DNA of 61,143 bases from Clostridiales bacterium (lineage in GTDB: Bacteria; Bacillota; Clostridia; Lachnospirales; Lachnospiraceae): contig JAGZDD010000006.1 in the NCBI GenBank assembly GCA_018369015.1, forward strand, positions 1 through 61,143. Reading direction: 5' to 3'. The notes beneath the pieces are model-generated. The model ran no database searches. It was given only the letters and a program-made list of their open reading frames with translations, and had not been told where the DNA came from. How positions within the stretch are numbered: the first letter of the stretch is position 1; each line of letters opens with the position of its first letter. Made by a program: the position numbers and the translations under genes. Below are positions 1 to 8,156 of the stretch, in pieces.

Positions 1-49
1 GTGTTTTACTCTGGACACAGAGAAGACACCGGATTTTTGATTATAACGA

Positions 50-99
50 AAGGAAGTGCCGCTCCATCATCTAGTTTGATGATTTTGCGACACTCCCTT
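50..99 (-). terminator. Stem-loop after tRNA-Met, possible terminator
   Basis: Read on the minus strand, arms AAGGGAGTG(T)CGC and GCGGCACTTCCTT pair around an inner ATCATC/GATGAT stem. It lies directly 3' of the tRNA gene, where a terminator is expected. There is no clean T-run after it (TTTCGTTATAA), so function as an intrinsic terminator is only probable. Confidence 0.45.
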
Positions 100-104
100 G
101 CAAG

Positions 105-178
105 TAGCGGAAATTGGATTTGAACCAACGACACCACGGGTATGAACCGTGTGCTCTAGCCAACTGAGCTATTCCGCC
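105..178 (-). tRNA. tRNA-Met (CAU), elongator type
   Basis: The minus-strand sequence folds as a complete 74-nt cloverleaf. The acceptor stem is GGCGGAA/TTCCGCT, the D arm contains AGCTCAGTTGGCTAGAGC, the anticodon stem is CACGG/CCGTG around loop TTCATAC (anticodon CAU), and the T arm has GGTTCAAATCC. The CCA end is not encoded. The body closely resembles the Firmicute elongator tRNA-Met rather than initiator tRNA, and the D and anticodon arms do not suggest the lysidine-modified tRNA-Ile. Its position next to the divIC end of the yabP-yabQ-divIC block recalls Bacillus, where a tRNA-Met gene lies just past divIC. Confidence 0.93.
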
Positions 179-601
179 ACACCAACGAAAATCATTATAA
201 CCGAACTATTTTTAAATGTCAACAGTTTTTTTAATTTTTTAACATTATTTTATAACTAGTCGTTATTATTCACGGCTTCGCTGAGAATAGTAACTTCGCA
301 GGCTCATTTACAGTTTTGCTGCTCACTCCTGAATCACTGTCAGGCCTGGCTAATCAGCGAGTGATTAGCCAGGCTGTGAACAGTATCAACTAGTCAGCCA
401 TGCTAAACTGGTATATTATTTTTTCACATTATCTGAAAAAATCCTTTCTTCAACGTATTTCCAGCCAATTCACTCTAAATACAAGTAATTTACTTTTTAT
501 GCAAGTAATAAAACTGTACGCAATAGCCTAAAATAGATTATACAGATTTTATGTGACACATTGTTTAAACAAAAGGATGAGCATTTCCAGGAGGCTACAT
601 A
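179..601. repeat. Intergenic region with two hairpins, including a perfect 13-bp palindrome
   Basis: This 423-bp stretch holds no gene. At 262-293 there is an imperfect hairpin (GTTATTATTCAC ... GAGAATAGTAAC) of the GTTACT family found elsewhere in the window. At 344-374 a perfect 13-bp stem, GCCTGGCTAATCA with its complement, closes a 5-nt loop. The AT-rich rest (about 400-590) probably contains the promoter of the following XRE gene, but I see no convincing -35/-10 pair. Confidence 0.6.
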
Positions 602-964
602 ATGCAGCAGTTAAAAAAACTAAGGCTGGAAAAGGGTGTCAGCCAAAAAGCCGTCGCCCATTATCTGAATGTCAGCCAGCAAACGGTGAGCCGTTATGAA
701 ACGTCCGATAATTTATCCGTTTCCCAGGATATTTTAATTCAACTGGCCCACTACTATAATGTTTCCATTGATTATATATTGTCTGGAAAGACGGATGCCA
801 AAAAGAGTATTATCAATGAAAAGGAAGGCAATTACCTCAAAACGGATCCCATAGAAAAAGAACTGCAAAATGTATATCAACGCCTGAATGCTTATAATAA
901 AGAAACATTAATCCTGTTAGGACGGCGTCTTCTGGAAGAACAGGAAAAACGGCGCCCTATATAG
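602..964 (+). CDS. XRE-family helix-turn-helix regulator
   Basis: A 120-residue cytoplasmic DNA-binding protein. Residues 1-60 form a Cro/C1-type HTH: LRLEKGVSQKAVAHYLNVSQ places helices 2 and 3, followed by QTVSRYE, typical of the recognition helix, and YYNVSIDYILSG at the end of the domain. The remaining 60 residues are charged and helical (KELQNVYQRLNAYNKETL), probably for dimerisation. The start is set by AGGAGG seven bases upstream of ATG. It stands alone on the plus strand between tRNA-Met and the divIC block, so its targets cannot be inferred. The family includes repressors of phage and stress genes, but no phage genes are adjacent. Confidence 0.85.
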   Translation: MQQLKKLRLEKGVSQKAVAHYLNVSQQTVSRYETSDNLSVSQDILIQLAHYYNVSIDYILSGKTDAKKSIINEKEGNYLKTDPIEKELQNVYQRLNAYNKETLILLGRRLLEEQEKRRPI

Positions 965-1089
965 AAAAATAAGCATAACATCAGGATTACTCCGCACTGT
1001 GCAGTCCACACTACTGCTTTGGCCATTGCCGGCAAAGGGTCGGGCAGTTCAGGAATTTTCAACCTTTAGAACGTTCGCCGCAAGGCGTA

Positions 1090-1132
1090 CCAAAAAAACC
1101 GGATAGAGGAAGAAAATCTTCCCCTATCCGGC
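1090..1132 (-). terminator. Rho-independent terminator for the divIC operon
   Basis: On the minus strand GCCGGATAGGGGAAG pairs with CTTCCTCTATCCGG, followed immediately by seven T residues and GG. It lies 90 bp after divIC and faces the convergent XRE gene. The stem is a member of the GGATAGGGGAAG palindrome family seen at 3084, 10651, 38263 and 49144. Only this copy carries a good T-run. Confidence 0.8.
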
Positions 1133-1219
1133 TTTACGTAATATATTATATTTTTCAGCGGTTCAATTTCCTCTAAAACCTCAAATGCCTCCCAGTTCGC
1201 TTGAATCCGCTATTTATTT

Positions 1220-1549
1220 CTACTGTACAGCCTCATCCTGCTTTTTAAATACAATTTCATTGTCATGGACAAGCCCTAATTTATCCCGGGCAATTTCTTC
1301 AATATAGTCGTCAGATTTAATATATTCACTCTCTTTGACAAGATTTTCCTGTATTTGTTCCTGTTCCTTTACCTGAGCCTGGAGCTCTTCAATCTGTTCA
1401 TTTTTTTCCCGGAGCGATGCTTTCATCCCAAAGCTATTATAAGTAAGGATAAAACAGAGTACAAGAACAACGGCGCTAATCATAAACACACCGTTTCTTC
1501 TGCTTCGCCTGCTCCTTTTTGGTCTTTTTTTATCGAAAGCCTTAGCCAT
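1220..1549 (-). CDS. divIC: Septum formation protein DivIC/FtsB family
   Basis: A small bitopic membrane protein of 109 residues from the chosen start. Order: a very basic N-terminus (KKRPKRSRRSRRNG), one membrane helix (about residues 20-42, FMISAVVLVLCFIL), then a coiled coil (REKNEQIEELQAQVKEQEQIQENL) and a DYIEEIARDKLGLV motif typical of the family's periplasmic end. DivIC/FtsB proteins work with FtsL in the divisome outside the membrane. The start at MAKAF is preferred over an upstream ATG 33 bases earlier because GGTGG lies 5-6 bases before it. It is the last gene of mazG-hup-rqcP-yabP-yabQ-divIC, the same order as in Bacillus and clostridia. Confidence 0.88.
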   Translation of the reverse strand: MAKAFDKKRPKRSRRSRRNGVFMISAVVLVLCFILTYNSFGMKASLREKNEQIEELQAQVKEQEQIQENLVKESEYIKSDDYIEEIARDKLGLVHDNEIVFKKQDEAVQ

Positions 1550-1582
1550 AATACCACCTAATTTATCCAGAATTATTTTCAA

Positions 1583-1896
1583 TTACCCCCATTCTACCCT
1601 TTTTTGGCTTTTTTTTCAACAATTTTGGACGAGAGTTCACATATTTTTTTAAAAAACCTAATTTTTTGTAACTTTCAGCCATGCGGCGGAGGAGGGAAAA
1701 AACGGCGCAACATGTCTGGTGGGCGTCTGCTCTGCGCCGACCGGAGCACAGCAAAGACCGCAAGCTGGCTTTCAGAGAGTTTTTTTCCTTCTCAGACATA
1801 GGGCGATAGGGCGTTTAGCCCGAATCGAGGATTCAGCCGCGATAGCGGCGGGGAGCTGCGTTAGCGGCGTGAATCCGAGATGGCATGGCTGAATAG
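1583..1896. repeat. Intergenic region between yabQ and divIC with inverted repeats
   Basis: A 314-bp region without a supported gene. At 1828-1876 arms GGATTCA-GCCGC and GCGGC-G-TGAATCC form a long stem that includes the internal palindrome GCCGCGATAGCGGC. About 1680-1800 carries GC-rich sequence related to the dispersed mosaic (CGCCGACCGGAGCACAGCAAAG). A plus-strand reading frame exists here, but it has no ribosome site and matches repeat sequence. Confidence 0.5.
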
Positions 1897-2343
1897 TTAC
1901 AATTTTTTAACCATAATCTTCCATATTTTACAAAAAAGCCACCGAAATGGCCTTAACAGTATTCCGAATAAATGTAATAAAGATTTCAGGCATTTTTTAA
2001 TTGAGCAAAGCAGTACGCTAAGAATTTTTCCTGTTATTCTTGAAAGCCAGCGTCCAAAAAACCATAAATAAAGGGCCATACCTAAAATCATACCAAACAT
2101 TGTATAACTTCGTATAGCCCCGTTATCATATTTAAACATCAGACGGTAGATCATCAGTGCTTCTACAATCCAAAACAAACAATCTTCCGTAAAATACAGC
2201 CACTTCGGCGGCGGCCACAAATGCCGCGCTACTCTCAGTCCGTCATACGCCAGTGCTACGGCAGCGCCCCACATCATTGCCGCGAGAAATAACATAAACT
2301 GTGTATGTACGGAATCACTGATATAGGAACCGCCCAAAAACAT
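1897..2343 (-). CDS. yabQ: Spore cortex biosynthesis membrane protein YabQ
   Basis: A 148-residue, strongly hydrophobic protein. Membrane segments are visible at about residues 12-32 (TQFMLFLAAMMWGAAVALAY), 48-65 (YFTEDCLFWIVEALMIYR) and 75-100 (SYTMFGMILGMALYLWFFGRW), ending with a basic tail. This matches the YabQ family, required for spore cortex formation and made in the mother cell in Bacillus. The ATG follows the yabP stop codon directly (TAA-ATG), so translation is coupled. The family usually has about 100-210 residues, so this copy is complete. Confidence 0.87.
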   Translation of the reverse strand: MFLGGSYISDSVHTQFMLFLAAMMWGAAVALAYDGLRVARHLWPPPKWLYFTEDCLFWIVEALMIYRLMFKYDNGAIRSYTMFGMILGMALYLWFFGRWLSRITGKILSVLLCSIKKCLKSLLHLFGILLRPFRWLFCKIWKIMVKKL

Positions 2344-2628
2344 TTATTTAAAGAGCCTTCCTAAGATTTTTCCGGCCTGTTTTGAAGCTTTGTGGGAATC
2401 TGAATATGTCAGGCTGTCCACATTTCCATCAACATTAACCTCACCTTTTTCAACAGTAAGATGGCTCATATGCAAATCACTGCCCTTTATCATCAACATT
2501 CCTGACGCTGTTTCTAAAATAATTTCAATACTGTCGAATGAAATAACATCCATAACCCCTGTAAGCTGAAGTGATTTTCTATTTTTTAAAATAAGTGTAT
2601 GGTTTTGCGCGGCCTGGCGTTCTTCCAT
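2344..2628 (-). CDS. yabP: Sporulation protein YabP
   Basis: A 94-residue soluble protein of the YabP/YqfC family, which has no membrane segment and is rich in beta strands. The characteristic core is LILKNRKSLQLTGVMDVISF then SIEIILETASGMLMIKGSDL and HMSHLTVEKGEVNVDGNVDS. In Bacillus it is a SigE-dependent sporulation gene in the same position, upstream of yabQ. The start MEERQ is chosen because GGAAGGGG lies five bases upstream; a GTG or ATG further out would overlap this site. Biochemical role is unknown. Confidence 0.87.
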   Translation of the reverse strand: MEERQAAQNHTLILKNRKSLQLTGVMDVISFDSIEIILETASGMLMIKGSDLHMSHLTVEKGEVNVDGNVDSLTYSDSHKASKQAGKILGRLFK

Positions 2629-2646
2629 AAAACCCCTTCCTTCCAT

Positions 2647-2827
2647 ACTCTAAAACGCTTTGCAGCTACTGTTTTACTTTTAGTATATTACAAAGCTTCA
2701 GGAAAAATTCCAGTCAAAACCAAATTCCTATAAATCGCAGTAAAGCCTGTCACCGTTCAGCTGACTAAATAGTTGTTGCTATTCACTGTTCCGTAAAACT
2801 AACCTTTGCCGCCAGTCAGGTTAAGTC
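2647..2827. repeat. Short intergenic region with a degenerate GTTACT-family hairpin
   Basis: Between rqcP and yabP, bases 2768-2806 contain a weak copy of the GTTACTGTTCACAG family (GTTGCTATTCACTGTTCCG...). A minus-strand TATACT box is present near 2685-2695, but the -35 partner is not clear. Nothing else is recognised. Confidence 0.35.
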
Positions 2828-3067
2828 TTATAAGTAACGAAATAATTCCTTTGCTTCATCCTTCTTTGTTGTTTCAGCAATGGACACAACTTCAGCCTTT
2901 ACACTTCTTGTACCAAAGCCAATTTCAATAATATCTCCTGGCTTTACATTGACCGAAGCCTTAGCAACCTTTCCATTAACCATAACCCGGCCCGCATCAC
3001 AGGCGTCATTGGCTACAGTTCTTCTTTTAATCAGACGCGAAACCTTTAAAAATTTATCTAATCTCAT
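2828..3067 (-). CDS. rqcP: S4-domain RNA-binding protein RqcP (YabO/Hsp15 family)
   Basis: A 79-residue protein that is essentially one S4 RNA-binding domain: MRLDKFLKVSRLIKRRTVAN, CDAGRVMVNGKVAKASVNVK and PGDIIEIGFGTRSVKAEVV. In Bacillus RqcP (YabO) binds stalled 50S subunits and works with RqcH in alanine tailing of nascent chains. The ATG at 3067 is preferred to an in-frame GTG six bases upstream because AGGAG is five bases before the ATG. It lies between hup and yabP, its usual place. Confidence 0.9.
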   Translation of the reverse strand: MRLDKFLKVSRLIKRRTVANDACDAGRVMVNGKVAKASVNVKPGDIIEIGFGTRSVKAEVVSIAETTKKDEAKELFRYL

Positions 3068-3083
3068 AAACACTCTCCTAATA

Positions 3084-3121
3084 CATCGGATAGGGGAAGA
3101 TTTTCTTCCCCTATCCGATGC
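3084..3121. repeat. GGATAGGGGAAG palindrome, copy 2
   Basis: Perfect inverted repeat: CATCGGATAGGGGAAGA, a TTTT centre and the full complement, 16-17 bp per arm. It lies 17 bases upstream of rqcP. It could act as a terminator for hup transcripts in either direction, but the same palindrome occurs at five places, so a mobile or dispersed element is more likely. It is followed by GCGATACAACAGCC, also found after the copy at 49144. Confidence 0.8.
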
Positions 3122-3438
3122 GATACAACAGCCAGCTCACAGCAAAGCTGGTCTTCGCTCCGGTCGGCGCAGAGCGCGTGGTCTACACTCCGTTCCGGTC
3201 GTTGCTGGACAAGCGGTCTACGTTTCACTCCAGTCGTTGCTGGACGCGTGCCACTGGCACGCAGCGCCGCTGTCCGTTGCCCTGCAAATGGCCGCTCGCG
3301 CAAGCACGGCGGCCGCTTGCGGGCTTATCGCGCAAAACGGGTGCAGACTTCTGATCCGTCGGCACCCGTAAATCACTTGAAACTGCCAAAGTACTGAAAA
3401 AAACAGTCTCAGAACAGTTATAAAATTCTATATAAATC
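3122..3438. repeat. GC-rich intergenic mosaic repeat
   Basis: About 240 bp of GC-rich sequence made of short repeated modules: GATACAACAGCCAGCTCACA, two related segments around CGTTGCTGGAC (3203 and 3234), and at 3297-3338 GCAAGCACGGCGGCCGC followed by GGGCTTATCGCGCAAA. The last module recurs at 10775, 38360 and 53640. Open frames cross this region on both strands, but none has a ribosome site or family signature. The last 70 bases to hup are ordinary AT-rich sequence. Confidence 0.7.
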
Positions 3439-3714
3439 TTATGCGTTGATAATGTCTTTTAAAGCCTTGCCAGCCTTGAATTTAGGAGCCTTGGAAGCCT
3501 TAATTTCCATTGTAGCGCCTGTCTGAGGATTTCTTCCTTCTCTTGCAGGTCTTTCGGAAACTTCAAAAGTACCAAAACCAACTAACTGGATTTTTTCGCC
3601 TTTAACTAACTCGTCTGTAACAACGTCGATGAATGCCTTTAATGCCTTTTCGGAATCTTTTTTAGATAATTCTGCTTTTTCAGCCATAGCTGCAATTAAT
3701 TCTGCTTTGTTCAT
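3439..3714 (-). CDS. hup: DNA-binding protein HU
   Basis: A 91-residue histone-like protein that bends and compacts DNA. Residues 1-40 are the helical dimerisation part (MNKAELIAAMAEKAELSKKD, ALKAFIDVVTDEL). The beta arm follows with GFGTFEVSERPAREGRNPQT then KAPKFKAGKALKD, the signature of HU/IHF family proteins. The start MNKAEL is fixed by AGGAGG nine bases upstream; the open frame continues another 48 codons upstream, but that part lies within the end of mazG in another frame. It is complete and has normal length. Confidence 0.97.
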   Translation of the reverse strand: MNKAELIAAMAEKAELSKKDSEKALKAFIDVVTDELVKGEKIQLVGFGTFEVSERPAREGRNPQTGATMEIKASKAPKFKAGKALKDIINA

Positions 3715-3769
3715 AGTATAAATCCTCCTAAAATTATTCGTATCCGCATCCACTGCGTGATCTTTCTTT

Positions 3770-4540
3770 TTACAGGTCCCACAAAGCCTCAAATAGCTGC
3801 GGGGGCAATCCGGAAATGCCCAAATCCTCAGTATTTGCAAGGTTTTCAACACTTCCAAGTCTATTTATAAACTTTTCTATAACATTTGTCAAGCTATTTT
3901 CAGCATTTACGCCTAAAAAACGGGATAAATTCACCAGGTCAAACATCAGTACGCCAAAACGTCCTTCTATTTCCTCCTGAGAGCCTTCTAAAGCTGCATT
4001 TTTAAGCCCTTCAAAGTCTTTTTTAACCTTTGCCTCTACCTCGGATTTATCGCCATAATTAAAGCCGGCCAGAGCCACCTTTTTCATAATCTTCCCTGCC
4101 CTCATATTCGCAGGCATTGCCTTAGGAATACGGCATACGCCTTCATACAAAGAAGCTTCATTTTTTTCCTGCTTTTTAATATCTTCCCAACGGCTTAAAA
4201 CAGCTTCAGAATCCTGAGCCTTAGCATTTCCAAAAATATGGGGATGCCGGCGAACCATTTTTCTGGCAACCTCATCCACGACCTCACTCATATCAAAACG
4301 GCCAGTCTCTTTGGCAATCTGGGAATGCATGACAACCTGAAGCAGCACATCCCCCAGCTCCTCCTTTAAGTTATCATCATCTTTTTCATTAATTGCATCG
4401 ACAACCTCATAAGCTTCCTCAAGCATACAGCCCTTTAAGCTTTCGTGGGTCTGCGCCCGGTCCCATGGGCATCCGTCCTTTGCCCGCAGCCTGGCAATAA
4501 TGTCAAGCAAATCCTCATACGTATATTTTTCTTTATCCAT
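3770..4540 (-). CDS. mazG: Nucleoside triphosphate pyrophosphohydrolase MazG
   Basis: A 256-residue tandem-domain MazG hydrolysing (d)NTPs to NMP and pyrophosphate. The first domain shows the motif CMLEEAYEVVDAI ... NLKEELGDVLLQVVMHSQIA, whose Glu/Asp residues bind magnesium, and FDMSEVVDEVARKMVRRHPH. The second copy is marked by GRFGVLMFDLVNLSRFLGV. This resembles the E. coli-type protein of about 260 residues; Bacillus YabN carries an extra N-terminal methyltransferase domain that is absent here. The start MDKEKY was chosen since the upstream 36 codons are cysteine-rich and unlike the family. It lies 55 bp upstream of hup. Confidence 0.93.
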   Translation of the reverse strand: MDKEKYTYEDLLDIIARLRAKDGCPWDRAQTHESLKGCMLEEAYEVVDAINEKDDDNLKEELGDVLLQVVMHSQIAKETGRFDMSEVVDEVARKMVRRHPHIFGNAKAQDSEAVLSRWEDIKKQEKNEASLYEGVCRIPKAMPANMRAGKIMKKVALAGFNYGDKSEVEAKVKKDFEGLKNAALEGSQEEIEGRFGVLMFDLVNLSRFLGVNAENSLTNVIEKFINRLGSVENLANTEDLGISGLPPQLFEALWDL

Positions 4541-4771
4541 TGGTTTCACAGCCTTTCTCCCCATCCAGGAATAGCAGCCGCCTACGCAGTAATTATAGCA
4601 TACCCGTTTACAGCCACAATATACATATGGCGTAACAAATCTATACATTCATCCTGTCGTAAGGCCTGTTTATGGCAATATTATAACATGGCCGCACCAA
4701 TGTTGTACAGCCATAGTTCAGGCTGGCACTTTTAACACTAGAAGTTAGTTACTGCAAACAGCATTTTTCAG

Positions 4772-6958
4772 TCACCTAAATAACCCGCCCTGGCCAAAAT
4801 CAGGCTCCGACAATATTTCCGCAGTATCATAATACGCATAATAATAAGTATCTCCGTCGCTTAATCCCTCTTTAATTTCTACGGTCTGGCCGTCAGATGC
4901 ACCTACAGTTACCGTAACCGGATTGAGCAGTATTCCTTTTTTCTCATCATATCCGGTATATACGACAGTTTCAGTGCCATTTTCTGACAATGCCTCCGCC
5001 GGAAGCGTCAAAACATCACTTGCCGTAGCTGTCACCATAGTTGCCGTGGCGTTCATCCCTTCCAGCATATTTTCCGTACGTTCCAACGTAAGTTTTACGG
5101 TAAAACTGCTGTAGCCCCCGTTATTTATTCCCGTATTACTTATATCCGCAATCGTTGCCGAAAATTTCTCACCATGCAGCGCGTCAATTTGAATATCCGC
5201 AGACATACCTATCTCCAGAGAAGATATATCCAATTCATTCACTGTAATCTCTAAGGATAATGTTTCCTGAGGCGTAACAGCGGCCACTTCTATGACGTCC
5301 AGCCCGTAAAGCTCATATTCTGGCTCTGTGTCCGCCGCTATACTGTTATCTGGATAACTTCCGGAGCCGCTTCCCGCAGCTCCTCCCGAAGGATAAGTAT
5401 TCGATCCCGAGAAAGAAGGCAGCGTTTGATTCGAGGATATATCAGGTATCTCAGGATTTTCCTGGTTATCCGGCGTTCCCGGTATTTCCGGCTCCCCAGG
5501 AGCTTCTGGCTCATCTGGAACTTGCGTTTCGCCCGGCTCTCCCGTTTCCCCAGGAACTTCCGTTTCGCCCGGCTCCCCCGTTTCCTCCGGTGTCTCTGGG
5601 ATTTGGGCAGATTTTTGGATTCGAATCAGCCAGACAATGTTATCACTGCTGCTGCCAGACAGGAGCAAAATATCCCCTGCGCTTATACCTGCCCCATCAA
5701 TTTGTACCCAGGTTCCGTTTTGCAATTCATAAACAGGTACGGCGCCAGCCGTAACCTGAACCGCTTGTATCATCGCTGAGGTATCTAAGGAAACACTGGA
5801 AAGCTGTGTATAATCTGTAATTTCAATATTTTGTGGATTAACGCTAATCGACCAGGTATTTCCCTGTACAGCCGTCATTATACCTACATAATTGTTATAG
5901 AGTGTCGAATTATCCCCATTCGGCGCATTTGCAAGAAGAGCGGCTGTATAATTCCGGCTGTCTGAAGCCGACAATTCAAGACTGCTTTCATCCACGCCGG
6001 AAACAACGCCGTCGCAGGGAGCGCTAACCGTTTCCGTCTGATACATTTCAAACAGTTCGAGCATCAGCTCTTCATAGGCCTGCCTCTGGCCAACGAGCTG
6101 CCGGTATGCCGCCGTATAGCCGGTATCTGTAAGCTCCATTAGGATTTCCCCGGCACTGACGCTATCTCCTTCTTTCACATTAACAGAATTAATCGTACCA
6201 CCATAAGCCGTTGCATTCCATGGGCTGTATATATATAATTGCCCGTTTCCAAGCTCCGTACCGTCCTCAGACAAAATATGGACAGTTTCGCCAACCTCAT
6301 ACCCATGATCTTCTATAGTTACTGTAACTTCACCTGACAGACTGGCAACAACTGTGCCAGCCGCCGTATCGCCGCCGGAAAGAACAACGGAAACGGCAGT
6401 ACCGGATCCGGGCGCGGATTCGCTTTCAAAATCTACTGCCATCAGATTATCCAGGCTCAGAACGGCTAACGCTCCATATTCCAGCATAATATCCTGCACA
6501 TCAGAGCCTTGATGGGCATAAAGTACTTTTACAGTGCCTCCGGCCAGGGCAGTTACCTCAGAGGCCGTTTCTTTTTCTCCCTCCGCTTCAATCTCCTCAG
6601 ACAGATAATCCAGCGTATCCTGGACTTCTGCAATTGCTGTCATAACGGTTACACGGTCAACCTCCGCAATAGCGTCCCCTTCCTTTACTGTATCGCCATT
6701 TGCAGCAAGATATTTTATCATTTTAACAGAAGCTGGTACTGAAATAGCCGCCGCATCCTCCAGGGCAAGAGTTCCTCCGCCCACAATCTCGCTGTTGACA
6801 TTCCCTGTGGCTACGGTACCTGTAAGAATACTGGCCTGACCGCCATTCTCCGGCTTCTTCTCTGCCAGCAATGGCAAAGCCGAAAACACTATAACAACGG
6901 CAGCGGCACATAGGAACGCGGCTATACGTTTTGCTTTTTTTGTTTTCAATTTAACCAT
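4772..6958 (-). CDS. Membrane-fusion adaptor 2 of the MacB-like exporter, with Pro/Glu repeat insert
   Basis: A 728-residue HlyD/MacA-type periplasm-facing adaptor. An N-terminal anchor helix (IAAFLCAAAVVIVFSALPLL) is followed by a barrel-sandwich half (VPASVKMIKYLAANGDTVKE), a helical hairpin (QLVGQRQAYEELMLELFEMY), and beta-barrel and membrane-proximal parts at the C-terminus (ALHGEKFSATIADISNTGIN). About residues 450-515 are an inserted Pro/Glu/Gly-rich tract with repeats of TGEPGETEVPGE type, followed by a Ser/Gly linker. Family members are usually 380-450 residues, so this is nearly double. GGAGGA lies seven bases before the ATG. It is collinear with adaptor 1 (similar ALAVLSLDNLMA / ALALLSLDGYMA), suggesting duplication. 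It is the last gene of the exporter operon. Confidence 0.85.
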   Translation of the reverse strand: MVKLKTKKAKRIAAFLCAAAVVIVFSALPLLAEKKPENGGQASILTGTVATGNVNSEIVGGGTLALEDAAAISVPASVKMIKYLAANGDTVKEGDAIAEVDRVTVMTAIAEVQDTLDYLSEEIEAEGEKETASEVTALAGGTVKVLYAHQGSDVQDIMLEYGALAVLSLDNLMAVDFESESAPGSGTAVSVVLSGGDTAAGTVVASLSGEVTVTIEDHGYEVGETVHILSEDGTELGNGQLYIYSPWNATAYGGTINSVNVKEGDSVSAGEILMELTDTGYTAAYRQLVGQRQAYEELMLELFEMYQTETVSAPCDGVVSGVDESSLELSASDSRNYTAALLANAPNGDNSTLYNNYVGIMTAVQGNTWSISVNPQNIEITDYTQLSSVSLDTSAMIQAVQVTAGAVPVYELQNGTWVQIDGAGISAGDILLLSGSSSDNIVWLIRIQKSAQIPETPEETGEPGETEVPGETGEPGETQVPDEPEAPGEPEIPGTPDNQENPEIPDISSNQTLPSFSGSNTYPSGGAAGSGSGSYPDNSIAADTEPEYELYGLDVIEVAAVTPQETLSLEITVNELDISSLEIGMSADIQIDALHGEKFSATIADISNTGINNGGYSSFTVKLTLERTENMLEGMNATATMVTATASDVLTLPAEALSENGTETVVYTGYDEKKGILLNPVTVTVGASDGQTVEIKEGLSDGDTYYYAYYDTAEILSEPDFGQGGLFR

Positions 6959-6962
6959 AGCG

Positions 6963-8156
6963 TCATCCTCCATAATGCAGAGCATCAATCGGTTTCATTT
7001 TCGCCGCTTTATTTGCCGGATACAGCCCAAAGACCACACCGATCATAAAGCAGAACGCCACCGCAATTATCACAACGCCGCCGTCCAGGTAAAACGTCAT
7101 ATTCAGGCTTGAAACGACGGTTGTGACAATCTGCAAAATAACCCACGACAGAAAAATACCCAGGCAGCAGCCAAGCATACACAAAACAACGGCCTCCATT
7201 AAAAACTGAGTGAGTATTGTTCTCCGGTCAGCACCGATGGCTTTGCGGATACCTATTTCCCGGGTACGTTCTGTGACTGTCACAAGCATAATATTCATAA
7301 TGCCAATACCGCCCACAATGAGTGAAATCGTCGCAATTCCACCAAGCAAAATCGTCAGAACAGAAGTAATAGAGCTCATCGTATCCTCCAGAACGCTTTG
7401 TGAAGATACTGAAAAAGCATCCTCATCTTCCTCAAAACGTTCCATCAAAATCTGTGTCATAGCCGTTTCCAGCCTATCCATTGTGCCGTCTTCCGGCGTA
7501 CTTACATAAAAAGTTGTTATATCTCCGGTAAGGCTATCGGATAAACGGATAAGAGAGGTGTACGGAAGATAAACCGCCATACTCCCGGATGTGAGCAGAC
7601 TTGTTAGATTTTCACTGTCATCTGCCAGAACGCCGGCAATCGTGTAGGCAACACCGTCAAGAGAAATCTGCTGTCCAACGCAGTCTGTGTAGCCAATAAG
7701 CTCTGTTGCTGTATTTTCACTAAGCACGCAGACATACGTATGATTTTCTACATCAGAAGTTTTCAGCCAGCGGCCCATGGCAAGCTGTAACCCTAAAATA
7801 TCATAATAAGCCGGCGTCGTGCCGTAAACCGTAACACTTCCGCTTTCTCCATCGGCTCTTGCTGTTCCCGTAATACTGGCATAGGGCGCGGCCAGGCCCA
7901 AATCTTCCTCACTATCCATCCATTCGTCAATAGTATCTAATGTTACCGGTGAGCCTTTATCGTCGGATATACTGACTGTAAGCATACTGTTTCCTAAATC
8001 AGACACCGCATCAGTAACGGAACTGGTCGCGCCATTCACAAGGCTGACCAGAACAACCAGTGCCATTACTCCGATAATAATCCCCAGCATCGTCAATACA
8101 GCGCGCATTTTATTCGTACTAATCGAACGCAGCGCCATTTTGATAGATACGATCAT
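6963..8156 (-). CDS. MacB-like ABC exporter permease
   Basis: A 397-residue membrane protein of the MacB/FtsX fold. Helix 1 is near residues 15-45 (KMRAVLTMLGIIIGVMALVV). A large extracytoplasmic domain follows (about 50-270), then three C-terminal helices beginning at TSVLTILLGGIATISLIVGG. The family signature MLVTVTERTREIGIRKAIGA is complete. The ATG overlaps the stop of the ATPase gene (ATGA) and the stop lies four bases before adaptor 2. With the ATPase it would form a homodimeric mechanotransmission exporter, probably for peptides, antibiotics or lipid-like compounds; the substrate cannot be read from sequence. Confidence 0.92.
   Translation of the reverse strand: MIVSIKMALRSISTNKMRAVLTMLGIIIGVMALVVLVSLVNGATSSVTDAVSDLGNSMLTVSISDDKGSPVTLDTIDEWMDSEEDLGLAAPYASITGTARADGESGSVTVYGTTPAYYDILGLQLAMGRWLKTSDVENHTYVCVLSENTATELIGYTDCVGQQISLDGVAYTIAGVLADDSENLTSLLTSGSMAVYLPYTSLIRLSDSLTGDITTFYVSTPEDGTMDRLETAMTQILMERFEEDEDAFSVSSQSVLEDTMSSITSVLTILLGGIATISLIVGGIGIMNIMLVTVTERTREIGIRKAIGADRRTILTQFLMEAVVLCMLGCCLGIFLSWVILQIVTTVVSSLNMTFYLDGGVVIIAVAFCFMIGVVFGLYPANKAAKMKPIDALHYGG

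Noticed and set aside
1..601. Prophage or integrative element at the tRNA-Met gene
   Set aside because: A tRNA, an XRE regulator and repeats are together, but there is no integrase, no att duplication of the tRNA end, and no phage gene in the window.
2880..3371. Overlapping frames on both strands in GC-rich sequence
   Set aside because: They run through rqcP in antisense and the dispersed mosaic repeat; GC-rich sequence lacks stops by chance, and there is no translation signal.
3770..3858. N-terminally extended HU protein
   Set aside because: The extra 48 codons overlap the end of mazG in another frame, and HU starts at MNKAEL with an AGGAGG site.
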